NCBI RefSeq assembly: GCF_016902615.1
Contig: NZ_JACJMB010000015.1
Span: 1 to 57,810, forward strand
Length of the DNA: 57,810 bases
Origin: Collinsella tanakaei
GTDB lineage: Bacteria; Actinomycetota; Coriobacteriia; Coriobacteriales; Coriobacteriaceae
Direction of reading: 5' to 3'
In this document: positions 43,466-52,986 of the stretch, one piece after another
Numbering within the stretch: the first letter of the stretch is position 1
How the letters are laid out: every line of letters starts with the position of its first letter
Program-made: the position numbers and the translations under genes
Notes under the pieces: model-generated
The model's input: only the letters and a program-made list of their open reading frames with translations
What the model was told of the DNA's origin: nothing
Database searches by the model: none

Positions 43466-44197
43466 TTAGTGCAGGATCTTGTTGAGGAAGTCCTGGCAGC
43501 GGGGATTCTGAGGGTTCGTGAAGAAGTGCTCAGGCGTGCCCTCCTCCAGAATCTGGCCGTCGTCCATGAAGATGACGCGATCGGCGACCTGCTTGGCGAA
43601 ATTCATCTCGTGCGTGACGCAGACCATGGTGATGTTCTCCTGGGCGAGCTCGATCATAACGTCGAGCACCTCCTGGATCATCTCCGGGTCGAGCGCCGAG
43701 GTGGGCTCGTCGAACAGGATGATGGGCTGCTTCGTGCACATGGCACGCGCGATGGCGACACGCTGCTGCTGGCCGCCGGAGAGGTTCTGCGGATACTCGC
43801 CCGCCTTCGCAGCCAGACCGACGCGCTCGAGCGCGGCCATGGCGGCGCGGGTCGCCTCCTCCTTGCTCTTCTTCTGGAGCTTGATGGGGGCAAGCGTCAG
43901 GTTCCCGAGCACGGTCATGTTCGGATACAGATTGAACTGCTGGAACACCATGGAGCTGTACTTGCGGGCCATCTCCAGGTGGTTCTTCTTCGTCAGGGGG
44001 ATGCCATCGATAACGACCTCGCCGCTCGTGGGCTCCTCGAGGTAATCGATGCAGCGGATAAGCGTCGACTTGCCGGAACCGGAGGGCCCGATGACCACGA
44101 GCTTCTCGCCCGCCTTGACGGTCAGGTTGATGTCCTTCAGGACGTGCAGGTCGCCGAAGTACTTATTCAGCCCGCGAATTTCGATCATATCGGCCAT
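43466..44197 (-). CDS. Polar amino-acid ABC transporter ATPase (GlnQ type)
   Basis: A 243-residue ATPase: Walker [11 protein letters not shown]-loop [10 protein letters not shown], signature LSGGQQQR, Walker [14 protein letters not shown], and the H-loop VTHEM. Very close to GlnQ/GltL. ATG at 44197 with AAGGAA. First gene of the minus-strand operon ATPase, binding protein, two permeases, cytidylate-kinase-like gene. Confidence 0.93.
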   Translation of the reverse strand: MADMIEIRGLNKYFGDLHVLKDINLTVKAGEKLVVIGPSGSGKSTLIRCIDYLEEPTSGEVVIDGIPLTKKNHLEMARKYSSMVFQQFNLYPNMTVLGNLTLAPIKLQKKSKEEATRAAMAALERVGLAAKAGEYPQNLSGGQQQRVAIARAMCTKQPIILFDEPTSALDPEMIQEVLDVMIELAQENITMVCVTHEMNFAKQVADRVIFMDDGQILEEGTPEHFFTNPQNPRCQDFLNKILH

Positions 44198-44634
44198 GAA
44201 CTCGGTTTCCTTCCTTCTTCGCCGGATGCGCGCGCATTCCCGACCGCCCGCCAAGCAGGTGGTTCTGAGGTTCGCGGCTCATCTATTGTACGGTCGCGTG
44301 CGAGTGGGTCCCATTGTTTACGGACACCCGCAACGAGTCGGTAATCGAACAGTTACATATGGCCTCAAGTGTAGCGCATACGGAATATTCGATAAAAGTT
44401 TGCCCACACACGACACGTGCGCATTCTTTTACCCTCGTGAAGAACCATTATACGCACCGCTTGGCTACAGTGTTTGCAGGGAGATTTTTGAAACAGTTTG
44501 GTTACCTGCGACAATGTCGACACCCCTGCGGGCGCTCTCCCCCACCGATTTAACATGAGCGGGGCTCTTGCGGCACGAAATATACACTAATCAACATGTA
44601 TGCACGTGGATGACGTTGCACCACAATATATAGG
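44198..44634. other. Intergenic region upstream of the first ABC operon
   Basis: About 440 bases. TACAAT on the minus strand (44285-44290) is a good -10 candidate about 90 bases before the ATPase start, but the -35 is poor. No gene is apparent in the AT-rich remainder. Confidence 0.35.
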
Positions 44635-44677
44635 GGCGGGCCCGCTGACGAACGGATTGTCCGCCAGCGGGTCCGCC
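44635..44677 (-). terminator. Hairpin after the YqeY-like gene
   Basis: A 13-bp stem with one mismatch (44635-44647 with 44665-44677), 49 bases past the stop, followed by an AT-rich but not T-rich tail. Confidence 0.55.
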
Positions 44678-44725
44678 ATCGTTTCCACGCGCTTCCGCGG
44701 GTGAGAAATCTCCCCAGACCGCACG

Positions 44726-45169
44726 CTATGCGAGGCGCGCACCGACCTCCTTAGCGGCGAGAGGCTTGTCAAAATTGCCACCCGTCGCCTTGCCCAGCGC
44801 GCCCATGACGCGACCCATGTCCTTCTTGCTCGTCGCACCGATCTCGGCGATGGTCTTATCGATCAGTTCGATAAGACCATCGCCGGTCACCTGCGCGGGC
44901 AGTAGGCTCTCGAGGATCTTGACCTGCTCGGTCAGGGTGTCGGTGCGCTCCTGGTTGTTGGCGGCCTTGATGGACATCTCCAGCGTCTCGCTCGTCTGCT
45001 TGATGAGACGCTTGATCATGTTGTTAACATCCTCTTCGGTCGCGTCGCGGCGCTCGTTGACCTCGAGGTTCTTCACCTCGCCGATCACCTGGCGGATGAT
45101 GGACAGGCGCGTCTTGTCCTTAGCCTTCATGGCCGCGACCATCTCGTTGTGCAGCTCTTCGCTTGTCAT
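44726..45169 (-). CDS. GatB/YqeY domain protein
   Basis: A 147-residue YqeY-like protein: an N-terminal helical part (ELHNEMVAAMKAKDKTRLSI) and a C-terminal domain like that of GatB that binds tRNA (GRVMGALGKATGGNFDKPLA). The family is widespread and may act on misacylated tRNA, but the function is unproven. ATG at 45169 has GGGGAGA. Transcribed alone between terminators. Confidence 0.9.
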   Translation of the reverse strand: MTSEELHNEMVAAMKAKDKTRLSIIRQVIGEVKNLEVNERRDATEEDVNNMIKRLIKQTSETLEMSIKAANNQERTDTLTEQVKILESLLPAQVTGDGLIELIDKTIAEIGATSKKDMGRVMGALGKATGGNFDKPLAAKEVGARLA

Positions 45170-45284
45170 GGGTGTCTCCCCTTCTCTGCGGCATCGAATC
45201 TCTTCGCCCATTCTACCCGTCTTCTTGCAGACGCTTGCCCGGTACGGCGGGCTGCGCATCGCCGCACAGTCTCACGCGGTACGA

Positions 45285-45315
45285 CGAAGGGCCGAGGCGA
45301 CGCCCCGACCCTTCG
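45285..45315. terminator. Hairpin after the PrsA-like foldase gene
   Basis: A 15-bp stem with two wobble pairs (45285-45299 with 45301-45315; the tip must open). No strong U-run on either strand. Confidence 0.45.
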
Positions 45316-45341
45316 ACACAGACATGCGGTTTTCGGCTGCG

Positions 45342-46562
45342 CTACTCGGCGCTACCCGTCGATTTCGTCACGCCCTCGAGGCTGACGTCGTAGGGGACGT
45401 CCTCGGGCATGGGGTTGATCTGGAGGTCAGCCTTCTCCTTGTAGTCGTTCCACCAAGTGGTGTACGCCTCGCTTTGCGCCTGGGTCTTCACGATGTTGGA
45501 GATATAGTCGCGAATCTCCTCGGGTACCTGGTCGATGGAGGTAATGTCACCGTCGACGTGGAAGTAGTCGGTGCACTTGATGATGTGATAGCCGTAGGTG
45601 GTCTCGACGATCTCGCTCACCTGGTCGACAGAGAGCTGCGACAGGGCGTCCTGGTACTCGGTCACAAAGCTCGTGAGCTTGTCCCAGCCCACGTCGCCGC
45701 CGTCATCCTTGGAACCGGTGTCATCGGAGTACTGCTCGACGGCGTCCTCGAAGGACAGCTCGCCGGAGTTGATCTTGTCGAGAGCCTCCTGGGCCTTCGC
45801 CTTGGCTTCGGCCTTCTCCTCGTCGGTGGCGTCGGAGTCCACGGAGATGAGCAAGTTGGAGGAGCGGCGGGCGTCGTTGTAGGTGTCGAGGTTCTCGTTC
45901 AGGTAGTCGATGATCTGCTGGTCGGTCGGGTCCTCGGCAGGAGCCACGGCCTCCTTCAGCTTGTCCTGCGCGAGGCTGTTCTTCAGGCTCGACTTGTAGG
46001 AGTCCTCGGTGTAGCCGTAGCTCTTGAGCTGCTCGAGGAACTCGTCCTCGCCGCCGTAGCTCGAGCATGCGTACTGCCAGGCCTCCTCGACCTCCTCGTC
46101 GGTGACGGTGATGTCGTGCTCGTTGATGGCGGCCTGCTGCAGGTACTGGTCGGCATAGTTGTTGATGACCTGCTCGCGGTAGCTCTCAGGGGTGAGGTCG
46201 TTGTCCACGAGGTACTGCGCCCAGCTGCCGTTGCTGCCGTAGCCGTAGGCGTTGCGAACAGCCATGATCTGTTTGGTGATGGTGTCCTCGGTGATGTTCA
46301 CGCCCTTGACCGTAGCCGCCACGCCGCCGGTGAGCTTGTAATCCTCCTGCGAGGTGACCTGGTTGAGCACGCCGGAGCACGCCATGGCGGTCACGGAAAG
46401 CAGCATGGCAGCGCAGCCGATGATCACGACCACGATCATAACGATCTTGCGGACCTTCTCCTTATGGCCCTTCTTCTGCTCGCCCTTGGCCTTGGGGGAC
46501 GTCGCGGCGTCCTCGGGCTTCGATGCGTCGTCGCGCTTGATGCGCGGACTCTTGTTCATCAT
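45342..46562 (-). CDS. Membrane-anchored peptidyl-prolyl isomerase (PrsA/SurA-like parvulin)
   Basis: A 406-residue extracytoplasmic foldase. A basic, Lys-rich cytoplasmic tail (1-40) leads into one TM helix (IVMIVVVIIGCAAMLLSVTA; a Cys follows). Residues 75-235 are a SurA_N-like chaperone region, and about 235-345 a parvulin domain (RRSSNLLISVDSDATDEE, LSFEDAVEQYSDD, GGDVGWDKL, YGYHIIKCTDY). It probably helps fold exported proteins such as the SLH and cell-wall-repeat proteins. Start ATG-ATG at 46562 after GGAAAGGG. Confidence 0.85.
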   Translation of the reverse strand: MMNKSPRIKRDDASKPEDAATSPKAKGEQKKGHKEKVRKIVMIVVVIIGCAAMLLSVTAMACSGVLNQVTSQEDYKLTGGVAATVKGVNITEDTITKQIMAVRNAYGYGSNGSWAQYLVDNDLTPESYREQVINNYADQYLQQAAINEHDITVTDEEVEEAWQYACSSYGGEDEFLEQLKSYGYTEDSYKSSLKNSLAQDKLKEAVAPAEDPTDQQIIDYLNENLDTYNDARRSSNLLISVDSDATDEEKAEAKAKAQEALDKINSGELSFEDAVEQYSDDTGSKDDGGDVGWDKLTSFVTEYQDALSQLSVDQVSEIVETTYGYHIIKCTDYFHVDGDITSIDQVPEEIRDYISNIVKTQAQSEAYTTWWNDYKEKADLQINPMPEDVPYDVSLEGVTKSTGSAE

Positions 46563-46767
46563 GGGTAACCCTTTCCAGCTATGGCGATCGCGCGGGCGCG
46601 CGACGCGTGCGCCAGCAGATGGCGCATGGTGTTACGTGCAAACTTTCGCTATTGTCGCACAGGGGGCCGACTCCGACCACAGCTGCAGGCGATAACCACA
46701 GAGCGCATACGCCGCACCAGGCGGCTCGACCCCGCTTTGAGCGTCCTTTGAACCCGATTACCAACCT
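46563..46767. other. Region upstream of the foldase gene
   Basis: Holds the unidentified promoter of the foldase gene; nothing else seen before the repeat at 46768. Confidence 0.3.
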
Positions 46768-46914
46768 CGACCCCCTCCTTTCAGTACATTTTCGAGCGGA
46801 ATTGCTGTAGCCAATTGTTTAAATAATATTTTTTATTTTGTAGTCGATATTCTTTGTTGTCTGCAATGCCATCTTCAGATTGGGGCCCGAAGAAGTACTG
46901 AAAGTAGGGGGTCG
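46768..46914. mobile_element. MITE-like element with 20-bp inverted ends
   Basis: CGACCCCCTCCTTTCAGTAC (46768-46787) is repeated inverted at 46895-46914 with one mismatch. The interior is strikingly AT-rich (TTTAAATAATATTTTTTATT region) and non-coding. A further GGGGGTC/GACCCCC hairpin overlaps the right end (46907-46932). Confidence 0.6.
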
Positions 46915-46956
46915 CCGTATTATAGACCCCCTCCAGGCGCCTTCCGATTATGAAAA

Positions 46957-46988
46957 CGGGGCCGGAATGGCGTCCATCCCGGCCCCGA
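46957..46988 (-). terminator. Intrinsic terminator of prfA
   Basis: A 14-bp stem with one mismatch around CGT, followed on the minus strand by TTTT, 48 bases past the prfA stop. Confidence 0.8.
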
Positions 46989-47035
46989 AGGCATGTGAAG
47001 TAGGTTCGCGAGCGCCCAAGGGGCGCGCCCGCACC

Positions 47036-48106
47036 TTAGTCGACGGCCTGGGCGAGCTTCTCAGCGCGGTCGGCCGCGGCGAGCGCGTCGATCACGGTGC
47101 TCAGCTGGTCGCCCAGCAGCACACCGTTGTACGTGGAGTTGAAACCGATGCGGTGGTCGGTCACGCGATCCTGCGGCTGGTTGTACGTGCGAATCTTCTC
47201 CGAACGGTTGCCGTGGCCGATCTGCGAGGAGCGCTCGGCACCGAGCTCGGCCTGCTGCTTCTCGAGCTCCATCTCGTACAGGCGGGCGCGCAGCATCTGC
47301 ATGCAGACCTCACGGTTCTGAATCTGCGAGCGCTGCTCCTGCGACTGCACCACCGTATTGGTGGGCAGGTGCGTGATGCGGACCGCCGAATACGTGGTGT
47401 TCACGCACTGGCCGCCGGGGCCGGAAGCGCAGTAGGTGTCGATGCGCAGGTCGGACTGGTTGATCTGGATGTCGATCTCGTCGGCCTCGGGCAGGACGGC
47501 GACCGTGGCCGTGGAGGTCTGGATGCGGCCCTGGCTCTCGGTCTTCGGCACGCGCTGCACGCGGTGCACGCCGCTCTCGTACTTCATGACGGAGTAGACC
47601 TTGTCGCCGGACACCTTGAACTCGATGGACTTGAAGCCGCCGGCGTCGCTCGGGCTCGAGTCGAGCACCTCGAGCTTCCAGCCCTGGTGCTCGCAGAAGC
47701 GCTGATACATCTTGAACAGATCGCCCGCGAAGATGGCCGCCTCGTCACCGCCCGCGGCGGAACGGATCTCGACGATGGTGTTCTTCTCGTCGTTCGGGTC
47801 GCCCGGGATGAGCATGAACTTGATGTCTTCCTCGAGCTTGGGAAGCTTGGCCTCGTTGGCGGCGATGTCCTCCTGCAGCATGGCCTTCTCGTCCGGATCG
47901 GACGTATCGTGCTGCATCTCCTTGGCGGTCTCGATGTCATCGAGCGCCGTCAGGTACTCGCGCGCCGCCGTCACCAGCGGGGTCTGGTGCGCGTACTCCT
48001 TGTTGAGGCGGGTGTACTCCTTGATGTCAGCGGCCACGGAGGGGTCGGCGAGCTTACGCTCGAGCTCCTCGTAGGCGATGATGAGTTTCTCCAGCTTGTC
48101 GCGCAT
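47036..48106 (-). CDS. prfA: Peptide chain release factor 1
   Basis: A 356-residue RF1 that ends translation at UAA and UAG. Visible are the codon-recognition region [19 protein letters not shown] and the GGQ motif in [12 protein letters not shown], with an unusual Cys where most RF1 have His after GGQ. Length is typical. ATG at 48106 has AAGGAG at seven bases. The gene is preceded by an unusually long leader (see 48221-48426). prmC and rpmE, frequent neighbours elsewhere, are not here. Confidence 0.95.
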   Translation of the reverse strand: MRDKLEKLIIAYEELERKLADPSVAADIKEYTRLNKEYAHQTPLVTAAREYLTALDDIETAKEMQHDTSDPDEKAMLQEDIAANEAKLPKLEEDIKFMLIPGDPNDEKNTIVEIRSAAGGDEAAIFAGDLFKMYQRFCEHQGWKLEVLDSSPSDAGGFKSIEFKVSGDKVYSVMKYESGVHRVQRVPKTESQGRIQTSTATVAVLPEADEIDIQINQSDLRIDTYCASGPGGQCVNTTYSAVRITHLPTNTVVQSQEQRSQIQNREVCMQMLRARLYEMELEKQQAELGAERSSQIGHGNRSEKIRTYNQPQDRVTDHRIGFNSTYNGVLLGDQLSTVIDALAAADRAEKLAQAVD

Positions 48107-48220
48107 GGGGTCTCCTTCGTGTCCGACAAGATCGCGCCGGTACGCGGGCGGCAAACCGAGCGCGCACCGCGGCCTGCATGCAGGCGATCTCGCATGGCTC
48201 TACATACGTATTCAGTAAGC

Positions 48221-48254
48221 GAAAAAACTGGATGGCGGATATCCGTCCATCCGG
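48221..48254 (-). terminator. Terminator-like hairpin inside the prfA leader
   Basis: A near-palindrome (48228-48254; one bulged base) is followed on the minus strand by six T (48222-48227). It lies 115 bases upstream of prfA and downstream of the predicted promoter, so could act as an attenuator. Confidence 0.55.
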
Positions 48255-48344
48255 GGTTCATGGGACCGATTCGGGCCCAACGGGGGCAGCCTACCCCGTC
48301 CCGTCGCACACGCGACGGCGGGAGCGTCCGAAGCGCACAGATAG

Positions 48345-48371
48345 CTAGAACTTGTCGAGCTTCACAAACAC
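48345..48371 (-). CDS. Possible 8-codon leader peptide before prfA
   Basis: GTG start, residues VFVKLDKF, then TAG, with AAAGGG eight bases upstream. It lies between the predicted prfA promoter and a terminator-like hairpin, as leader peptides of attenuators do. Its stop is UAG, an RF1 codon. Very short, so easily chance. Confidence 0.3.
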   Translation of the reverse strand: MFVKLDKF

Positions 48372-48398
48372 GTGCAGAACCCTTTCTCTCAGGCACCT

Positions 48399-48426
48399 AT
48401 CATACCCGGCTTGCCGGCCGCGGCAA
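48399..48426 (-). promoter_or_regulatory. Predicted prfA promoter
   Basis: TTGCCG (48421-48426) and TATGAT (48399-48404) on the minus strand with a 16-base spacer. Initiation near 48392 gives a leader of about 285 bases. Confidence 0.5.
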
Positions 48427-48500
48427 GCGCCGCGCGCCGCTTGACGGTACACCTTCCGTGACGTGCGCAAAACGTCCACATGAGATGACGCGTCGGCAGC

Positions 48501-48541
48501 AAAAAAACACCCCGGAGCCGCACCGAAGCGCAGGTCCGGGG
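48501..48541 (-). terminator. Intrinsic terminator of the second ABC operon
   Basis: CCCCGGA (48510-48516) pairs with 48535-48541; on the minus strand seven T follow (48501-48507). Lies 54 bases past the ATPase stop. Confidence 0.8.
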
Positions 48542-48594
48542 CGCAACGCGCACATCGGGCGGGGCAGCAGGACGCCCGCAAGCTCGCCGCGCGG

Positions 48595-49353
48595 CTAGTC
48601 GTCCAGGTAGCGGAAGAGGAACTCGCGCGTACGGGCGTGCTTGGGCGCGCCGAAGATCTCGGCCGGCGTGCCCTCTTCGGCGATAACGCCCTGGTCCATG
48701 AAGACGACGCGGTCGGACACGGTCTTGGCGAACTGCATCTCGTGCGTGACCACGACCATGGTCATGCCGTCGCGCGCAAGGCCGCGCATGACCTCGAGGA
48801 CCTCGCCCACGATCTCGGGGTCGAGTGCGCTCGTGGGCTCGTCGAACAACATCAGGTCGGGCTGCATGCACAGGGCGCGGGCGATGGCCACGCGCTGCTT
48901 CTGGCCACCGGACAGGTTGCTCACGTTCGCATGGGCGAAGCTGGCGAGCCCCACGGCCTCGAGATGGCCCATGGCGACCTGTTCGGCCTCGTCCTTCTTC
49001 ATCTTCTTGAGCGTCACGGGCGCGAGCGTGCAGTTGTCCAGCACGTTCATGTTGTTGAACAGGTTGAAGCCCTGGAACACCATGCCGATCTTCTCGCGCA
49101 GGCGATTCACATCCACGTGCTCGGCGGCCAGGTCCGCATCGTGGAACCACACGTGGCCGGCGTCGGGCGTCTCAAGCAGGTTGATGCAGCGCAGAAGCGT
49201 CGACTTGCCGGAGCCAGACGGACCGATGATCGTGACCACCTGGCCGGGCATGACGTCGAGGTTGATATCGCGCAGCACCTCGAGGTTGCCGAAGGATTTG
49301 CGCAGCCCCTCGATACGCACCATGGGCTGCTGGGAGGTTTGCGTCATGGCCAT
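48595..49353 (-). CDS. Amino-acid ABC transporter ATPase (second system)
   Basis: A 252-residue GlnQ-type ATPase: Walker [11 protein letters not shown]-loop QGFNLFNNM, signature LSGGQKQR, Walker [15 protein letters not shown]-loop VTHEM. The ATG at 49353 has GAGGAG six bases upstream, inside the end of the permease gene; GTG just before is possible. Last gene of binding protein, permease, ATPase. Confidence 0.92.
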   Translation of the reverse strand: MAMTQTSQQPMVRIEGLRKSFGNLEVLRDINLDVMPGQVVTIIGPSGSGKSTLLRCINLLETPDAGHVWFHDADLAAEHVDVNRLREKIGMVFQGFNLFNNMNVLDNCTLAPVTLKKMKKDEAEQVAMGHLEAVGLASFAHANVSNLSGGQKQRVAIARALCMQPDLMLFDEPTSALDPEIVGEVLEVMRGLARDGMTMVVVTHEMQFAKTVSDRVVFMDQGVIAEEGTPAEIFGAPKHARTREFLFRYLDD

Positions 49354-49356
49354 CAC

Positions 49357-50562
49357 CTACTCCTCTACCTTCACGGGGGTGTCGGACGTGCTGCCCAGCG
49401 CCTCGACCTTCACGTCGAAGTGGCGGGCGAAACGGCCGAGCAACCACGACGCGAACATGGTGAGACACAGGTACACCGCCGTGGAGATCAGCGCCGTCTG
49501 GAACTGCTGGTAATAGATGCCGGCGACCGTGGTCGTGGCGAACATGAGGTCGAACGTGCCGATGACCGACAGCACCGAGGAGTCCTTGATGTTGATGACC
49601 AGCTCGTTGGAGAGACCGGGGATGGAGTACTTGATGCCCTGGGGGAACACGACCTTGCGCATGGCCTGCCACTGCGAGAGGCCGAGCGAGCGCGCCGCCT
49701 CCATCTGGCCGGGGTCGACCGACTCGATGCCGCCGCGCAAGACCTCCATCATGTAGGCGGTCGAGTTGAGCGTGATGGTGACGAGGCCGGCGAGAAACGT
49801 CGTCCAGATGCCGTTGATCTGGGTGGTGCTGAGGCTCGTCATGCGGAACAGGCCGAACACACCGAAGTAGATGACCATGGCCTGGACCATCATCGGCGTG
49901 CCGCGCACGACGGTGGAGTACACCTTCGCGAAGCCCGCGCCGGCCTTCTTCCAGAAGCGGATGAAGTCGTTGTCCGGGCGGTCGACGGTCTGGATGCGGC
50001 AGAACACCAGAAGCAGCGCCAGGAAGAACGCCACGACGGTGCCGATAACCGCCAGCTCGACGGTGGTGACGAAGCCGGTGATGAACGTCTGGCGACCGTT
50101 CCAGAGGATGTAGCACATGCTCTCGAGCATGTCGTCGGTGGGACGCGAGGTGGCGGTGACCGCCACCGACCAGGCGGAGGCGACGGACATGACGACGCGG
50201 TCCACGACGAGCACGAGGGTCATCGCCCACACGACATAGGACGCATAGCGCAGGACGCGCGCCACGGCGGGCTTCGTGAACGGCGCGGTCTCGTCGTAGT
50301 TCTTCCAGTGTGTGAGCTTGAAGATGAGGGCGACGGCGGCGAGGACGAGCCAGGCGGCGAGCAGGTAGTACATGGCCAGCTCGACGGTAAAGGCGTTCGC
50401 CAGGAAGCTCATGGCAGGACGCGGCTGGCTGGACAGCAGCATACCGACAGCCGCCACGGCGCTCGTGCCGAGCAGCACATAGCGATGGTCGTCGAGCACG
50501 AACGAGGCCACGCGACCCCGGCGCCTCGGCGCGCGCTGCTCACTCGTTGGGGCAGAGCTCAT
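49357..50562 (-). CDS. Amino-acid ABC transporter permease with N-terminal extension
   Basis: A 401-residue permease, longer than the usual 215-250. The first 170 residues carry about three extra TM segments and a basic start (EQRAPRRRGRVASF); the remainder is a standard HisM/GlnP domain with VVRGTPMMVQAMVIYFGVFG and the EAA loop GQMEAARSLGLSQWQAM. A single permease gene suggests a homodimer. ATG at 50562 after GGAGAG. Confidence 0.85.
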   Translation of the reverse strand: MSSAPTSEQRAPRRRGRVASFVLDDHRYVLLGTSAVAAVGMLLSSQPRPAMSFLANAFTVELAMYYLLAAWLVLAAVALIFKLTHWKNYDETAPFTKPAVARVLRYASYVVWAMTLVLVVDRVVMSVASAWSVAVTATSRPTDDMLESMCYILWNGRQTFITGFVTTVELAVIGTVVAFFLALLLVFCRIQTVDRPDNDFIRFWKKAGAGFAKVYSTVVRGTPMMVQAMVIYFGVFGLFRMTSLSTTQINGIWTTFLAGLVTITLNSTAYMMEVLRGGIESVDPGQMEAARSLGLSQWQAMRKVVFPQGIKYSIPGLSNELVINIKDSSVLSVIGTFDLMFATTTVAGIYYQQFQTALISTAVYLCLTMFASWLLGRFARHFDVKVEALGSTSDTPVKVEE

Positions 50563-50593
50563 GGTTTTCTCTCCTTATATATGAGATGGGTGA

Positions 50594-50625
50594 GGCGCGC
50601 ACCGCTCAAACCTGCGGTGCGCGCC
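50594..50625 (-). terminator. Intra-operon hairpin after the second binding-protein gene
   Basis: A perfect 11-bp stem (50594-50604 with 50615-50625), 10-base loop, between the binding-protein stop and the permease start. No U-run; same arrangement as in the first ABC operon. Confidence 0.6.
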
Positions 50626-50670
50626 CTGAAAGACAGCTATCCGATGATGGGATCGGCAAGGTCGCCTAGC

Positions 50671-51600
50671 TTATGCCGGCTGGCGATCCATGCAGTCGTT
50701 CCACATCTGCTGACGGTCCTCCTCGGAGATGCCGGAGATGATCTCGTTGATCTGGTCGAGGATGGCATCCTGGCCCTTGGCGATGGCCGCGTTGTCGGGC
50801 ATGACGGAGCCCTCGAACTTGTCGGTCATCTCGAGCTGGACGAAATCGGGGTAGGTCTCGATCAGCTTGGGCACCGAGAGCATGGAGTAGGTGATGATGT
50901 CGCAGGTACCGCTGGAGAGGTTCTCCACCACGAGCGGCACGGTCTCAGCCGGCGTCATGTGGTTCACATCGGGAATCTGGTCGATCACGGTGTCGTACAT
51001 CGTGGCGGCCTGGCCCAGGATAGACGCGCCGGAGAGGTCGGCGAACGTGGTCGCGCCCGCGTAGGGGGAGTCCTTCTTGGTGATCATGACGATGTCGTCG
51101 TCGATGTAGGAGTCGGAGAAGTCGGCCGACGCAGCGCGGTCGGGGTCAACGGACATGCCAGCGCACACGATGTCAATCTGGCCGTTGTTAAGCGAGTCGA
51201 TGAGCGCACCGAAGTCGAGCTTGACCGCCACGGCCTCCATGCCCAGGCCCTCGGCGATCATCTTGGCGACCTGGACGTCGTAGCCGTCCGCATAGGCGCC
51301 GTCGACGTTGTCGATGGGGATGGTGTAATCGGAGGCCTCGGAGACCTGCCAGTTATACGGGGCGTATGCAGCCTCCATGCCGACACGCAGGGTCACGCCG
51401 TCGCCCAGCGTGGTGGAGGAGGCGTCGTCGGCCGCATCGGCGGAACCGGTGTCAGCGGTGGGCTCCTGCGCGGCGGGGCCGCATCCGGTGAGGACCATCA
51501 TCCCTCCCATGCTCGCCATAAGGCCCGAAAGCTTGAGGAAGTCGCGGCGCGAAACGCGGCTCGCGATATGCTGCGTGGAAGTCGAGAGGTTCTTGGTCAT
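50671..51600 (-). CDS. Amino-acid ABC transporter substrate-binding lipoprotein (second system)
   Basis: A 309-residue family 3 binding protein. The leader has the twin-arginine pattern SRRDFLKLSG and a lipobox LTGC (Cys40), then an Ala/Asp/Ser linker and the SBP_bac_3 domain (TLRVGMEAAYAPYNW, ADGYDVQVAKMIAEGLGM, NNGQIDIVCAGMSVD). ATG at 51600 with GGAAGGA. Ligand unknown, likely a polar amino acid. Confidence 0.88.
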   Translation of the reverse strand: MTKNLSTSTQHIASRVSRRDFLKLSGLMASMGGMMVLTGCGPAAQEPTADTGSADAADDASSTTLGDGVTLRVGMEAAYAPYNWQVSEASDYTIPIDNVDGAYADGYDVQVAKMIAEGLGMEAVAVKLDFGALIDSLNNGQIDIVCAGMSVDPDRAASADFSDSYIDDDIVMITKKDSPYAGATTFADLSGASILGQAATMYDTVIDQIPDVNHMTPAETVPLVVENLSSGTCDIITYSMLSVPKLIETYPDFVQLEMTDKFEGSVMPDNAAIAKGQDAILDQINEIISGISEEDRQQMWNDCMDRQPA

Positions 51601-52089
51601 GATTGGTCCTTCCGTTATTAAGTCTGTAACCCCTTCCGTACGACGCAACCGGAGGGGACCCATTCCCCTCCCCCTTGCAACTTAATGCGAGAAAGTTACG
51701 CGTACAAGGAGGCAGGATACCGCGCGGGTATACGAAAAACCAGAGCTGATATGCAAGAAACACGCATGTAACCGAATACCCGCTGGAAACACGGTGCTAA
51801 AGCGGACTTCTCGCTGCTACGAAAGGGACCCGGAGCTCTGTTGCCAGCCAGCATGCCACGCCGAACGGGCCGCGTTCCGCACCGAGCGTGCACAAAGCGC
51901 ACGTCCGGGCGCCTCAAGCGTTCGCAGAACGCACGGTCACTACGGACAGCTCAGGAGAACCCGCACGGATATCGCGTCCTGCGCTGCGCGCGACGATCAG
52001 GCGCCCGCAGCGAAGGGCGGCGGTTCGAGCACGCGCCGCACGCGCCCGGCCATGGCGATGGCTTGCGGGAACGGACCGACTTGGCGTCT
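51601..52089. other. Intergenic region upstream of the second ABC operon
   Basis: About 490 bases. The first 100 contain the binding-protein leader with two GC-rich inverted stretches around 51630-51670. No credible gene or promoter pair was found; long open frames on the plus strand here lack similarity and ribosome sites. Confidence 0.3.
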
Positions 52090-52986
52090 CTACAGCAGCG
52101 TGATCGAGAACGACTTGGTCTCGGTCGCGCCGGGAGCGAGAATCGTGATGCCCTCCTTATGCTCGAGGACGTCGTCCTCGGTGGTATAGGTCGCGTGCCC
52201 CGTCCAGGGCTCGATGGCCACGAACGGCGCGCCCGGAGCGGACCAGACACCCAAGAAGTCGAAGCCCGGGAAGTCGAGCGTGATGCCGTGGCCCGATTTC
52301 GTGCCCACGAGCGTCACGGTGTTGCCCGGCACGTGATCGAACACCATGGTATCGAAGGCGAAGCAGTCGCGCGTGAGCCGCAACGTGTCGGCGTTCTCGA
52401 CCGGCGTGAACGTGTCGGTGGGGTCGGCGAGGCCGCCGGCGACGATCTTCGGGCAGGTTGCAGTCCAGGGCGCGGCGAAGCGGAACTCGTAGTCCTCGAA
52501 GGTCTCGCCCGCCTCCGCGCCGCCCGGCGCCGGGATGTTAAACGCGGGATGGCCGCCGACCGAAAACGGCAGGTCGACGTCGCCGGTGTTGGTGACGGCA
52601 AAGGTCTGGGTCAGCGTTGCCGGGCCGGTGAGCGCGTAGGTCATGTTCAGCTTGAAGCGATACGGGTAGGCGGCGAGCGTCTCGTCGGTCTCGGTGAGCT
52701 CGTAGGTGACCGCGGTGCCGTCGTCGCTCACGCCGACGAGCCTGTGCTCGTTGATGCGCGCGACGCCGTGGCGCCCCATGTGACACGGGCCCGCTGCCGA
52801 GGTCGCCTCGTCGTCGCGCAGGTTGCCCACGATGGGGAACAGGACCGGGGCGTGCTTGCCCCAAAACGCGGGATCTGCCTGCCAGAGATACTCGTTGCCG
52901 TCGAGTGCCAGGCTGGTCAGCTGGGCGCCCATGCTGTCGATACGCGCGGTGAGTCCGTCGCGCGAGATGGTGGTGATGGTGGACAT
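52090..52986 (-). CDS. Aldose 1-epimerase family protein
   Basis: A 298-residue GalM-like sugar mutarotase of the YeaD/LacX type: WGKHAPVLFPIVGNLRDD, HMGRHGVARINEH with a catalytic His, and FSVGGHPAFNIP with the second His. The second half is beta-rich with EPWTGHAT. It probably interconverts sugar anomers in the cytoplasm. ATG at 52986 follows GAGGAG. Transcribed alone. Confidence 0.88.
   Translation of the reverse strand: MSTITTISRDGLTARIDSMGAQLTSLALDGNEYLWQADPAFWGKHAPVLFPIVGNLRDDEATSAAGPCHMGRHGVARINEHRLVGVSDDGTAVTYELTETDETLAAYPYRFKLNMTYALTGPATLTQTFAVTNTGDVDLPFSVGGHPAFNIPAPGGAEAGETFEDYEFRFAAPWTATCPKIVAGGLADPTDTFTPVENADTLRLTRDCFAFDTMVFDHVPGNTVTLVGTKSGHGITLDFPGFDFLGVWSAPGAPFVAIEPWTGHATYTTEDDVLEHKEGITILAPGATETKSFSITLL

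Noticed and set aside
48107-48594. rpmE or another ribosomal gene between prfA and the ABC operon
   Set aside because: No frame in this gap shows ribosomal-protein motifs; only leader and terminator structures are seen.
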